Of a DNA stretch of 64,000 bases, positions 7,952-16,403 are shown in pieces. This DNA comes from an uncultured Flavobacteriaceae bacterium (GTDB taxonomy: Bacteria > Bacteroidota > Bacteroidia > Flavobacteriales > Flavobacteriaceae), in assembly GCA_947500445.1 (NCBI GenBank), contig CANMSB010000001.1, positions 62,001 to 126,000 of the forward strand. The letters run 5' to 3'. Position numbers and translations under genes: made by a program. The notes under the pieces were generated by a model. The model saw only the letters and a program-made list of their open reading frames with translations, made no database searches and had not been told where the DNA came from. How positions within the stretch are numbered: the first letter of the stretch is position 1; each line of letters begins with the position of its first letter.

Positions 7952-9316
7952 ATGCACGACTTTCATACTAAGAACCCTTACACGCAGCAAAAAATAAAGG
8001 AGTACAGTTATTTTAGTAAAGAACGATTGGAGCAATGTTTGGGTGCTGCTGCCGGTGCCAATCCGGTGTGGGGTATTACTTCCATTTCCGAACGGACCTC
8101 GTTATTGAAAAGGGTGGCCCAGTTGATGGAAGAACGGTCTGAAACATTGGCACAATTGATTACCGATGAAATGGGGAAACCTATCGGTCAGAGCAGGGCC
8201 GAGTTGGACAAGTGCATCTGGGTATGTAAATTTTACGCCAAGAATGCGGGATCCTTTTTAACGGATGCGGTTATTGAAACCGAAGCAGCGGAGTCTTTTA
8301 TAAGTTATGATCCGCTAGGGACTATTTTGGGCATCATGCCATGGAACTACCCTTTCTGGCAAGTAATGCGTTTCGCCGCACCTACGCTGACCGCGGGGAA
8401 TACCATTATTTTAAAGCATGCGGAAAACGTAAGCGGCTGCGCCCAGGCCATCGCATCCCTTTTTATGGACGCTGGATATCCCAAAGGCTGCTTTCAGGTG
8501 ATTTTGACCGACCATGATTCCGTTTCGGAACTGATTGCACACGATGTAATCAAGGCAGTATCCCTTACCGGAAGTGGAAAAGCGGGAAGGGCAGTTGCAG
8601 AAACTGCGGGTAAACAGTTAAAGAAAGCGGTTCTTGAACTCGGCGGCAATAACAGTTGTGTTGTTTGGGAAGATGCCGATTTGGAAAAGTATATGGATGT
8701 AATGGTAAAGGCACGAATGCAGAACAATGGTCAAAGTTGTATTGCCGCAAAGCGCTTTATTGTGGTTGCACCCATCTATGATGCCTTCGTAACACAACTG
8801 AAAAAACGGTTGGAAGCGTTACGGATCGGGGACCCAAATGAGGAAGATACGGTTATCAGTGTTTTGGCACGGACCGATCTGGCCGACACCCTTAGGGGCC
8901 AAGTGTCGGAATCTGTTGAAATGGGGGCCAAAATAGTGATGGGCCATACCGGAGAAGGAACACATTATGCCCCTACGATGCTGACAAACGTAACCAACAA
9001 AATGCCTGTTTTTAGGGAGGAGACCTTCGGCCCCGTGGCAACGGTAATAAAGGTCGCCAACCGGCAGGAAGCATTGGATTTGGCCGCTGATTCTACATTT
9101 GGGCTGGGTACCATGCTATTTACCGAGGATATTGAAGCGGCCAAAAAAGTAATCTCCCAAATACCCGATGGCGCTTTTTTTATCAATGAAATGGTTAAAT
9201 CCGATGTAAGACTACCTTTCGGCGGAACAAAAAACTCCGGCTATGGAAGAGAGCTATCCAAAGAAGGGATTATGGAATTTGTGAATAAAAAAACAATTTA
9301 TATAACGAAAAACTAA
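7952..9316 (+). CDS. NAD(P)-dependent succinate-semialdehyde dehydrogenase
   Basis: A 454-aa cytoplasmic aldehyde dehydrogenase oxidising succinate semialdehyde (or a related aldehyde) to the acid, linking GABA-type degradation to the TCA cycle. The catalytic pair is present: E229 in LELGGNN and C263 in NGQSCIAAKR. The cofactor motif SLTGSGKAG and the PWNYPFW segment are typical of the SSADH (GabD/Sad) branch. The length is normal. It is followed after 4 bases by a small membrane protein gene. The exact substrate is inferred from the family. Confidence 0.88.
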   Translation: MHDFHTKNPYTQQKIKEYSYFSKERLEQCLGAAAGANPVWGITSISERTSLLKRVAQLMEERSETLAQLITDEMGKPIGQSRAELDKCIWVCKFYAKNAGSFLTDAVIETEAAESFISYDPLGTILGIMPWNYPFWQVMRFAAPTLTAGNTIILKHAENVSGCAQAIASLFMDAGYPKGCFQVILTDHDSVSELIAHDVIKAVSLTGSGKAGRAVAETAGKQLKKAVLELGGNNSCVVWEDADLEKYMDVMVKARMQNNGQSCIAAKRFIVVAPIYDAFVTQLKKRLEALRIGDPNEEDTVISVLARTDLADTLRGQVSESVEMGAKIVMGHTGEGTHYAPTMLTNVTNKMPVFREETFGPVATVIKVANRQEALDLAADSTFGLGTMLFTEDIEAAKKVISQIPDGAFFINEMVKSDVRLPFGGTKNSGYGRELSKEGIMEFVNKKTIYITKN

Positions 9317-9320
9317 AAAC

Positions 9321-9506
9321 ATGAAACAAGGAGAAGAAAGTACACAATTTGTTAAAGAACCGGAAGAACCGACCAGAGACTACATATTTCAAAAAAATGG
9401 GATAACCAAAACGGCAACCTTTATCGTTGTCGGGTTTTTAGTGGTATTGATCGCGGCGTTGCTGGTTTCCATATTCGTATTTGGTAGTCCCATGACCGTG
9501 TCATAG
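9321..9506 (+). CDS. Small single-span membrane protein
   Basis: A 61-aa protein with a charged N-terminal half (KQGEESTQFVKEPEEPTRD) and one hydrophobic helix (about residues 31-55). It starts 4 bases after the dehydrogenase stop, so it is likely co-expressed. No family is recognised. It may be a tail-anchored accessory protein; this is not supported beyond the topology. Confidence 0.55.
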   Translation: MKQGEESTQFVKEPEEPTRDYIFQKNGITKTATFIVVGFLVVLIAALLVSIFVFGSPMTVS

Positions 9507-9603
9507 GATTTGGGTCAAGTATACTATCGATACGACAAACACTTGGCGTTTCCGGTAGGTAATTTTGTTAAAAAGTAGAACGAGAATTATAAAATTAGAA
9601 CAG

Positions 9604-10287
9604 ATGAAAAAAGCAATGAAAACCTTTTTTGCAGGCATTATTTTTATTTCTGCCATGCAAGCACAAGAAAACACTACAACTGTAACGCTGGACGGCTTTA
9701 CCGAGATAAAAGCGTACGATCAAATTAATGTAACCCTGGTACAGGGAGACAAAAACTACGCCGTGGTATCCGGGGACGACCAGGAAAAAGTATCCTTGAA
9801 CAACAAGGACGGTTTGTTGAAGGTGGCCATGGAGACGGATAATTTTTTGGATGGAAACAAGACCTATGTAACGCTATACCATAAGGAGGACCTCCGTTTG
9901 GTGGACGCAAACGAAGGTGCCACAATTTCATCCGAAAAGCCTTTGGACGCTGTATTTTTGACCTTACGATCTCAGGAAGGCGCTAAAATAAATGTAGCGG
10001 TGGCCACTAGAAACCTGAACGCCAAAGCTGTGACCGGAGGAGAAGTGGAAGTGACCGGCTCGGCCAAAAATCAAGAAATCAACATTAGGAGCGGAGGGGA
10101 TTACAATGGACAAGATCTTGCCTCCGAACAGTCCGAAGTTACCGTTTTTGCAGGAGGAAATGCCATTGTGAAAAGTAGCGAATTTGTAGATGCAAACGTT
10201 ACTGCAGGGGGTACTATAGAGATTTATGGTAACCCGGAAACAGTAAAAGAAGATAAAACCTTGGGTGGCCAAATCGTAGTTCGGTAA
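9604..10287 (+). CDS. GIN (DUF2807) domain secreted protein
   Basis: A 227-aa exported protein. The start at 9604 gives a proper signal peptide (MKKAMKTFFAGIIFISAMQAQE), unlike the upstream in-frame start at 9565. The mature part is a DUF2807/GIN head domain: a repetitive beta-solenoid with repeated short strands such as DGFTEIKAYDQINVTLVQGDKN, EVTGSAKNQEINIRSGG and GGTIEIYGNPE. Bacteroidota encode many of these, presumed periplasmic or surface; their function is unknown. A terminator follows about 95 bases downstream. Confidence 0.85.
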   Translation: MKKAMKTFFAGIIFISAMQAQENTTTVTLDGFTEIKAYDQINVTLVQGDKNYAVVSGDDQEKVSLNNKDGLLKVAMETDNFLDGNKTYVTLYHKEDLRLVDANEGATISSEKPLDAVFLTLRSQEGAKINVAVATRNLNAKAVTGGEVEVTGSAKNQEINIRSGGDYNGQDLASEQSEVTVFAGGNAIVKSSEFVDANVTAGGTIEIYGNPETVKEDKTLGGQIVVR

Positions 10288-10381
10288 CTATCGAAATTTG
10301 GTCTTATAACGAGAGGGAGAAACAAAACCTCCTGGTAACAAAAATGGTTTGGTAAATGCGGCAATGTCGCATTAAAAACAT

Positions 10382-10418
10382 GGGAAGGATTTGGTGGGGA
10401 CCGGTCCTTCCCTTTTTT
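10382..10418 (+). terminator. Rho-independent terminator after the GIN-domain gene
   Basis: GGGAAGGA (10382-10389) pairs perfectly with TCCTTCCC (10405-10412), followed by six T residues. Confidence 0.85.
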
Positions 10419-10441
10419 GGTAGATCCACATAAAAGGCAAA

Positions 10442-13400
10442 ATGATACTATTGTTGAAACGGCACGGAATAAGATCTTGGCACAAATGGCTCGCTATAAT
10501 GGTATTGGCAATGGTAGCGACCTCATGTGCTACATATAGACCGCAATATCAAAATACCGATATCGTGGACAACGTAAAAGAACCGGTTTACGAGCTTATC
10601 TTGGCAGGGGGCTACGGCACCCAGATCGAAAAGCGCGATACCACAATGATCAAACGTTTGCGGCAGGTGCTCAAAAAATCGGATACTGCAGCGACCTTGT
10701 TGCTTTTGGGCAATCAGATTTCTGATAGGCCAAAATCTTGGAAGCGGGACAAACAGTTGATTCGGGAACAGTTGGGTATCATCGATGAATTTAAGGGCAC
10801 TACGGTATTTCTACCAGGTGCCAATGAATGGAAGTCGGACCGGACGAGCGGTCTGGAGCGTACAGAGGAGTTTTTGGACGACTATCCCGAGCAAGACGAG
10901 TATGTTTATCCAAAAAACGGTTGCCCGTTGGAATATCGGGTAATAAATGATGACTTGGACCTGTTGTTGATCGACTCCAAGTGGTTTATAAACAATTGGT
11001 CCCGTATCAAGGGCATCAACAGCAAATGTACCAATGTCGTCACCCGAATGCGATTTGCCGAGGAAGTGGAGGGCTATATCAATGATGCGCAAGGGAAAAA
11101 CTTGATTATCGCCATGCACCATCCCATCTTCAGTAATGGGGAATACGCCGGGCAATATTCGCTTAAAGACCACCTTACCCCTGTGCCGATCATCGGAACG
11201 CTGGTAAAGGGTTTCGGAACGTTGGCCGCATTTTCACCTGACGAACTACTTTCAAGACGCTACAACTATCTTCGAATATTGGTCAGCGCATTGGCCAAAA
11301 AATCCGATCGGGTGACCGTCGTTTCCGGACACGAGAAAAATTTACAATACCTAAAGGGAGGGGACATCCACCAAATTATAAGTGGGGGCCTGGGCCAAGT
11401 AACACCAACGCATTTAACGGACGGTTACATTACTGCCGTAGGGGGAACATTGCCGTATAAGGGAGTCTTTACCTATGGTGCCCCGGGTTTTGCAAGGCTC
11501 CGTTATTTTGATGACGGGTCGTCAAAAGTCACCTTTACCACTGCAGAAAAAGACTATACCTTTTCGGTGTTACCCCCTTTTTCCAAGGACAGTACCGCCG
11601 AAAAATATAAGCTTCCCGAACCGGGCAGCAGGTCCAAAGCGGTGTACGATGCCGATCGGTCGACCAAAAAAACCGCTTTCTTCGAATACCTGTGGGGAAA
11701 ACGGTACCGTAGCTATTACAGCATACCGGTGGCGGCACCGATAGTGATGTTGGATACGCTTTATGGAGGGGTCCAAGTAACCAAAAAAGGGGGCGGGCAC
11801 CAATCGTATTCCATCCGCTTGGAAGACGACGACCAACGTGAATTTTCTATGCGATCCCTTCGAAAGGATCCCTTAAAGTTTCTCAAGTTCAGTGTTCAAG
11901 GGGTCGCGTATACGGAAGACGATTACTTGGGTACGGTTCCGGAAAAACTGATTTCCGATTTTTTTACCACCGCACATCCCTATATGCAAATGGTTATCGA
12001 CCCCATGGCAAAAGCCGTAGATGTCAACCATTCAAGGGCGAAACTCTATTTTGTTCCGAAACAAAACGCCCTAGGTCCGCTGAACAGGGAGTTTGGGGAC
12101 GAGCTGTATTTTATAGAGGAACGGCCATCGGATGAACAGGCGCAATATAAGGGGTACCGGAGGACCCTCGACGAAAAGGGTAAAGTGGTGGATTTTGAAA
12201 GTACCACCGACATGCTGGAAAAAATAAAGAGCGACGAATCCTACCATATCGATCAGCAAGCGTACGTACGCGCTCGAATATTCGATATGTTGCTGGGCGA
12301 TTGGGACCGGCATCAGGACCAGTGGCGATGGGCGGAGTATGAAAAACCGAACGGGGACAGGGAGTTTATGCCCATTCCCAGGGATAGGGACAACGCTTTC
12401 CCCAAATTTGACGGGAACGCCGTTAAGGTCATACAATGGTTCATTCCGATTACCAGACAATGGCAGTCGTACGGGCCTACTATTAAGAATGTGAAATGGC
12501 TAAATTTTAACGGTGGTCGATTGGACCAGGCCCTCATTACCGAATACAGCGCCAAAGACTGGAGAATAGAGGCCGAATTTATTCAAGCACAACTGACCGA
12601 TAGCATTATCGATGAGGCGTTTTTAAGATTGCCAAAATCCGTTCGTGACGATACCGCCGAATACATAAAAGAAAGCTTAAAGCAGCGTTTAAAGGCCCTG
12701 CCGAACTATGCACAGGCCTATGGAGCGTATTTGGACCGTACGGTGGCGGTGCATGCCACCGAAAAAGACGATGTGGTTCGAGTACATCGAAACGATAATG
12801 GTACCACAAAGGTGATCTTACAACGAAAATTGAGCGACACGCCGGACGAAACCTTTTATGAACGGACCTTCATCCCCGAAGCGACCAATGAAATTTGGAT
12901 CTATGGGCTCGGGGACGATGATGTGTTTACCGTTACGGGAAATGGAAAGCCGACCATTTTTGTACGATTGATAGGAGGTTACGGAGCGGACACCTTCGAT
13001 GTAAAGAACAAAAAGAGCGTAAAGGTATACGAGTGGCGGCACGAAGAAACCGATTTTAAGGGGCCATCACCCGCAAAACAACTTTCCAACCAATACCGGA
13101 CCAACACCTATCATTGGCGTTACTTTAAGCCAAGCAGGAACATTCTGGTACCAACGGCCGGTTTTAGAACCGACGACGGTCTCTTCCTAGGGTTAAAGAA
13201 CACCTATATCAAAAATGGGTTCAACGGCAATCCGTTCCGTCAAAAACACCTACTCCACGCAAAGTATCATTTCAATTTCCAGGCTACGGAGCTTTCCTAT
13301 TCGGGTATTTTTGCCAACGTTTTTCCGACCTGGAACTTTGAGGTAGATGCATATGCCACCTCCGATCGCTACGCCAATAATTTTTTCGGGTTTGGAAACG

Positions 13401-14158
13401 ATTCCGAAAACAATGAAGAACAGCTGGGAAGGGATTATTACCGTGCGCGTTTGGAACAGTTTAAGTTAAGTGCGGGATTGGCCTACCGAACGCTTAAGAT
13501 CAAACCCATTTTTGAATCGTATCAATTGAGCGAGGTCGGCGATCGATTGTTCACCTCCGATAACCTCGGGAACGCCGTGTTTGACCGTCAGTTCTATACC
13601 GGTGGGGAAACCTCGCTTTACTACTACAACGATGATGCCAACGATTTTCCGACCAAAGGATTGTACCTAGGCATGACATTAGGGTATAAGGCGAACACTT
13701 CCCTAAGGGAAAATCGGTTCGGTTATTTTTCCTTTCGTGCCGAAGTGATTCAAAAACTGATTCCTTCCGGTAATCTGGTAGTCGGTACCACGGGGGAATA
13801 CAAAACCAATTTCGGCGGGGAATACTTTTTTTATCACGCCCCGGCCTTGGGCGGTAGTAATGGGTTAAGAGGTTTTAGGGACGAGCGTTTTACAGGGAAG
13901 TCTTATTTTTATCAATCGACAGATCTGCGTTGGCGCATAAAACGATATGTTACGGCTGTGGCCCCCCTGACCGTCGGCGCATACGGCGGATTCGATTATG
14001 GCCGTGTATGGCAACCCAACGAGGACTCCGACCAATGGCATACCTCCCATGGACTTGGGGTTTGGCTAGGTCTTGGGAATTACTTAGGTTTTAATGCCGG
14101 AGTGTTCCGATCGAACGAGGCGACCATGGTTCAGGCCGGATTCGGTTTTGGTTTTTAA
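10442..14158 (+). CDS. Giant phosphoesterase-like protein with C-terminal outer-membrane barrel
   Basis: A 1238-aa lipoprotein-type protein (signal ending MVATSC). Residues about 50-390 resemble a calcineurin-like metallophosphoesterase. MHHPIFSNG (H226, H227) and VSGHE (H297) are kept, but the usual GDxG/GDxxx/GNHD metal ligands read AGGYGT, LGNQIS and PGANEW, so the phosphatase is probably degenerate. A middle segment has GDWDRHQDQW (D622, R623, H624, D626) followed by PRDRDNAF (D648, D650), resembling the catalytic loop and metal motif of HipA/FAM20-type kinases. From about residue 900 a BamA/surface-antigen-like beta barrel runs to a terminal aromatic residue (GFGFGF). It sits in the outer membrane. 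The next gene follows after 42 bases. Confidence 0.75.
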   Translation: MILLLKRHGIRSWHKWLAIMVLAMVATSCATYRPQYQNTDIVDNVKEPVYELILAGGYGTQIEKRDTTMIKRLRQVLKKSDTAATLLLLGNQISDRPKSWKRDKQLIREQLGIIDEFKGTTVFLPGANEWKSDRTSGLERTEEFLDDYPEQDEYVYPKNGCPLEYRVINDDLDLLLIDSKWFINNWSRIKGINSKCTNVVTRMRFAEEVEGYINDAQGKNLIIAMHHPIFSNGEYAGQYSLKDHLTPVPIIGTLVKGFGTLAAFSPDELLSRRYNYLRILVSALAKKSDRVTVVSGHEKNLQYLKGGDIHQIISGGLGQVTPTHLTDGYITAVGGTLPYKGVFTYGAPGFARLRYFDDGSSKVTFTTAEKDYTFSVLPPFSKDSTAEKYKLPEPGSRSKAVYDADRSTKKTAFFEYLWGKRYRSYYSIPVAAPIVMLDTLYGGVQVTKKGGGHQSYSIRLEDDDQREFSMRSLRKDPLKFLKFSVQGVAYTEDDYLGTVPEKLISDFFTTAHPYMQMVIDPMAKAVDVNHSRAKLYFVPKQNALGPLNREFGDELYFIEERPSDEQAQYKGYRRTLDEKGKVVDFESTTDMLEKIKSDESYHIDQQAYVRARIFDMLLGDWDRHQDQWRWAEYEKPNGDREFMPIPRDRDNAFPKFDGNAVKVIQWFIPITRQWQSYGPTIKNVKWLNFNGGRLDQALITEYSAKDWRIEAEFIQAQLTDSIIDEAFLRLPKSVRDDTAEYIKESLKQRLKALPNYAQAYGAYLDRTVAVHATEKDDVVRVHRNDNGTTKVILQRKLSDTPDETFYERTFIPEATNEIWIYGLGDDDVFTVTGNGKPTIFVRLIGGYGADTFDVKNKKSVKVYEWRHEETDFKGPSPAKQLSNQYRTNTYHWRYFKPSRNILVPTAGFRTDDGLFLGLKNTYIKNGFNGNPFRQKHLLHAKYHFNFQATELSYSGIFANVFPTWNFEVDAYATSDRYANNFFGFGNDSENNEEQLGRDYYRARLEQFKLSAGLAYRTLKIKPIFESYQLSEVGDRLFTSDNLGNAVFDRQFYTGGETSLYYYNDDANDFPTKGLYLGMTLGYKANTSLRENRFGYFSFRAEVIQKLIPSGNLVVGTTGEYKTNFGGEYFFYHAPALGGSNGLRGFRDERFTGKSYFYQSTDLRWRIKRYVTAVAPLTVGAYGGFDYGRVWQPNEDSDQWHTSHGLGVWLGLGNYLGFNAGVFRSNEATMVQAGFGFGF

Positions 14159-14200
14159 AGATAGCGGTCATTACGCTATGGCACACAAAAAGAGATACGA

Positions 14201-15439
14201 ATGAGCGATTCCATACGAGAAGAAGTAGCAGCAAAAGTAACCGATATCCTTACCGATCAACTCGGTCCGGAGTACCTGTTCCACAATTTAAGGCATACCC
14301 AGCGGGTGGTACGTGCGGTAAATACCTTGTCCGAGGGCCAGGGGTGTTCCGAACGGGAACGGGAATTGCTCGAAACGGCCGCTTGGTTTCACGATACCGG
14401 TTATACCGTAAAAAGAAAGGGACACGAGGAAGAAAGTGCAAAAATTGCCAAAAACATTCTTACGGAAATGGGAGCGGAGCCCGATTTTATTTCCGCTGTG
14501 GTACAACTTATTATGGCAACGGAACGCAACTACCATCCCAAGACCCCCTTGGAGGCGATTATGAAGGATGCGGACACCAAACACCTTTCCGTAAAAAGTT
14601 ATCGGGCCATATCGGAGACCCTAAGGGAAGAGTTGGAACGTACCGCAACACAGCATTTTTCGGTGACGCAATGGCGGAAGGAGAACATTCAACTCTTTCG
14701 GACCGGTCATCGGTACTACACCGACTACGCCATTGAAAATTGGCAGGCCGGGAAGGATAAAAACCTACGCCGTTTGTTAAAGGACGAGAAAAAGGAAAGA
14801 CGGCTGATCAAAAAAGAGAAACTAAAGGCCAAATTTAAAAATGAGAGCCCGGACCGGGGGGTACAGACCTTGTACCGCACTACGCTTAGAAACCATATCA
14901 AATTGAGCGATATTGCCGATACCAAGTCCAACATCCTACTCTCGGTAAATGCCATAATCATTTCTTTGGCACTTTCCAATCTTATTCCAAAACTGGACAA
15001 CCCCTCCAACGATTATCTGATCGTTCCCACGATCATCTTTATTATTTTCAGCATCATTTCCATGATCATGTCCATTTCGGCAACGCGGCCCAATGTAACC
15101 AGCGGAACGTTCACGCCCCAAGATGTTGCGGAGAAAAAGGTAAACCTTCTTTTTTTCGGAAACTTCCATAAAATGGAGCTGGGCGCATATGAAGCCGCTA
15201 TTGATACCATGCTAAAGGACAAGGACTATATTTATAAATCCCTGACCAAAGACCTGTATTATTTAGGAATTGTTTTGGAGCGGAAGTATCGGATATTGCG
15301 TTGGACCTATACCATTTTCATGCTCGGCATGATCTTATCCGTTATCGCTTTTGCCATTTCCTTCAAATATTACGGTCCCGAACGCATACTGAACAGTGTA
15401 TCGGCCCTTACCGAGCTGTCGTTAAAAACGCTTATTTAG
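14201..15439 (+). CDS. HD hydrolase fused to a PycTM-like (Pycsar effector family) membrane domain
   Basis: A 412-aa membrane protein. Residues about 20-170 form an HD phosphohydrolase domain with the metal ligands present: H32, the H64-D65 pair (WFHDTGY) and D123/D125 (MKDADTKHL). A charged linker (residues 185-215) leads to a C-terminal region with three predicted membrane helices (about 246-268, 273-297 and 372-395). The motif SDIADTKSNILLSVNAIIISLAL is characteristic of DUF5706/PycTM, the transmembrane effector family of Pycsar anti-phage systems. No pyrimidine cyclase gene is adjacent, so defence is not established; a housekeeping role is possible. Its 3' end overlaps the convergent gene by 8 bases. 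Confidence 0.85.
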   Translation: MSDSIREEVAAKVTDILTDQLGPEYLFHNLRHTQRVVRAVNTLSEGQGCSERERELLETAAWFHDTGYTVKRKGHEEESAKIAKNILTEMGAEPDFISAVVQLIMATERNYHPKTPLEAIMKDADTKHLSVKSYRAISETLREELERTATQHFSVTQWRKENIQLFRTGHRYYTDYAIENWQAGKDKNLRRLLKDEKKERRLIKKEKLKAKFKNESPDRGVQTLYRTTLRNHIKLSDIADTKSNILLSVNAIIISLALSNLIPKLDNPSNDYLIVPTIIFIIFSIISMIMSISATRPNVTSGTFTPQDVAEKKVNLLFFGNFHKMELGAYEAAIDTMLKDKDYIYKSLTKDLYYLGIVLERKYRILRWTYTIFMLGMILSVIAFAISFKYYGPERILNSVSALTELSLKTLI

Positions 15440-16352
15440 AATTTGCACCGGTATCCTTTTCGGCAATAGCGCTCGGTACGATTTCGTGACCGAACCTTTG
15501 GGCAAAAACGAAGGTAAATCGTGCTCCAAAAAACAACAGCAGACTGGAATAGGATACCCATAGAAGTACAAGTACTACCGTACCCGCAGCGCCGTAGGTA
15601 GAGCCCGGTTCGGCCTGCCCGAAGTAAAGGCTCAACAGAAATTTGCCGAGCACAAAGAGTATTGCGGTCAAGAACGCCCCGGCCCAAACCGATTTCCATT
15701 GTACCTGGGCATCCGGCAGGTATTTGAACATTAATGCGAAAAGCAGGGTAATCACACCAATGGAGATTACGATATCCAAGAAGTAGGCGATGTATAGCAC
15801 GCTATCGGGCAGGTGTGACGATATGAATTCCGTAAGCAGGGTAAGCACGGCGGTAAGCATAAAACTGACCAACAATAAAAAAGCGATGACCAATATGAAC
15901 ACAAAGCTCTGTACCCGATCTAGTACAATTTTTTTCCATGGGGCATTAGGGCTTTCACGAATTTGCCAAATATTGTTCAGGGAGATTTTAAGTTGATAAA
16001 AAACACCCGTTGCGCCATACAATACCACGGCGATACCGAGCAATGTGGCAATAGTACTCTTCTTTTGGTTTTGGGTCTCCCGTATCATTCCCTCTATGGC
16101 TATGGATGCATCCTGGCCCAATGCCATGGAGAACTCGTCGGTAAGTTTGCCCTGTACCACTTCCGTTCCCCATATCGCTCCCACGCTGTTCAATAAAATA
16201 ACCAATAGTGCCGGTAAGGACAGCACCGCGTAATAGGCAACGATAGCACTTAATCGAAAAGGGTTGTCCGACATCCAGGCCTTGTAGGTAGCCACCAATA
16301 ACGAAGGCAGGTGTACGATCTTAAATTTCTGGGGGATTTTGTTTTCTTCCAT
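15432..16352 (-). CDS. YihY/BrkB family inner-membrane protein
   Basis: A 306-aa polytopic protein of the YihY/virulence factor BrkB family. About six hydrophobic helices are visible, beginning near residue 38 (AIVAYYAVLSLPALLVILL) and ending near residue 285. The conserved WGA motifs and GATGVFYQLKISLNNIW segment are family features. Function is unclear (a transporter-like role has been proposed for the family). It ends inside the last codons of the convergent HD-PycTM gene. Confidence 0.88.
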   Translation of the reverse strand: MEENKIPQKFKIVHLPSLLVATYKAWMSDNPFRLSAIVAYYAVLSLPALLVILLNSVGAIWGTEVVQGKLTDEFSMALGQDASIAIEGMIRETQNQKKSTIATLLGIAVVLYGATGVFYQLKISLNNIWQIRESPNAPWKKIVLDRVQSFVFILVIAFLLLVSFMLTAVLTLLTEFISSHLPDSVLYIAYFLDIVISIGVITLLFALMFKYLPDAQVQWKSVWAGAFLTAILFVLGKFLLSLYFGQAEPGSTYGAAGTVVLVLLWVSYSSLLLFFGARFTFVFAQRFGHEIVPSAIAEKDTGANSK

Positions 16353-16403
16353 AGTTTTTAATTTAGGAATCCGCTTTGGGAACTATCCTCAGGCCGTTTT
16401 TTA

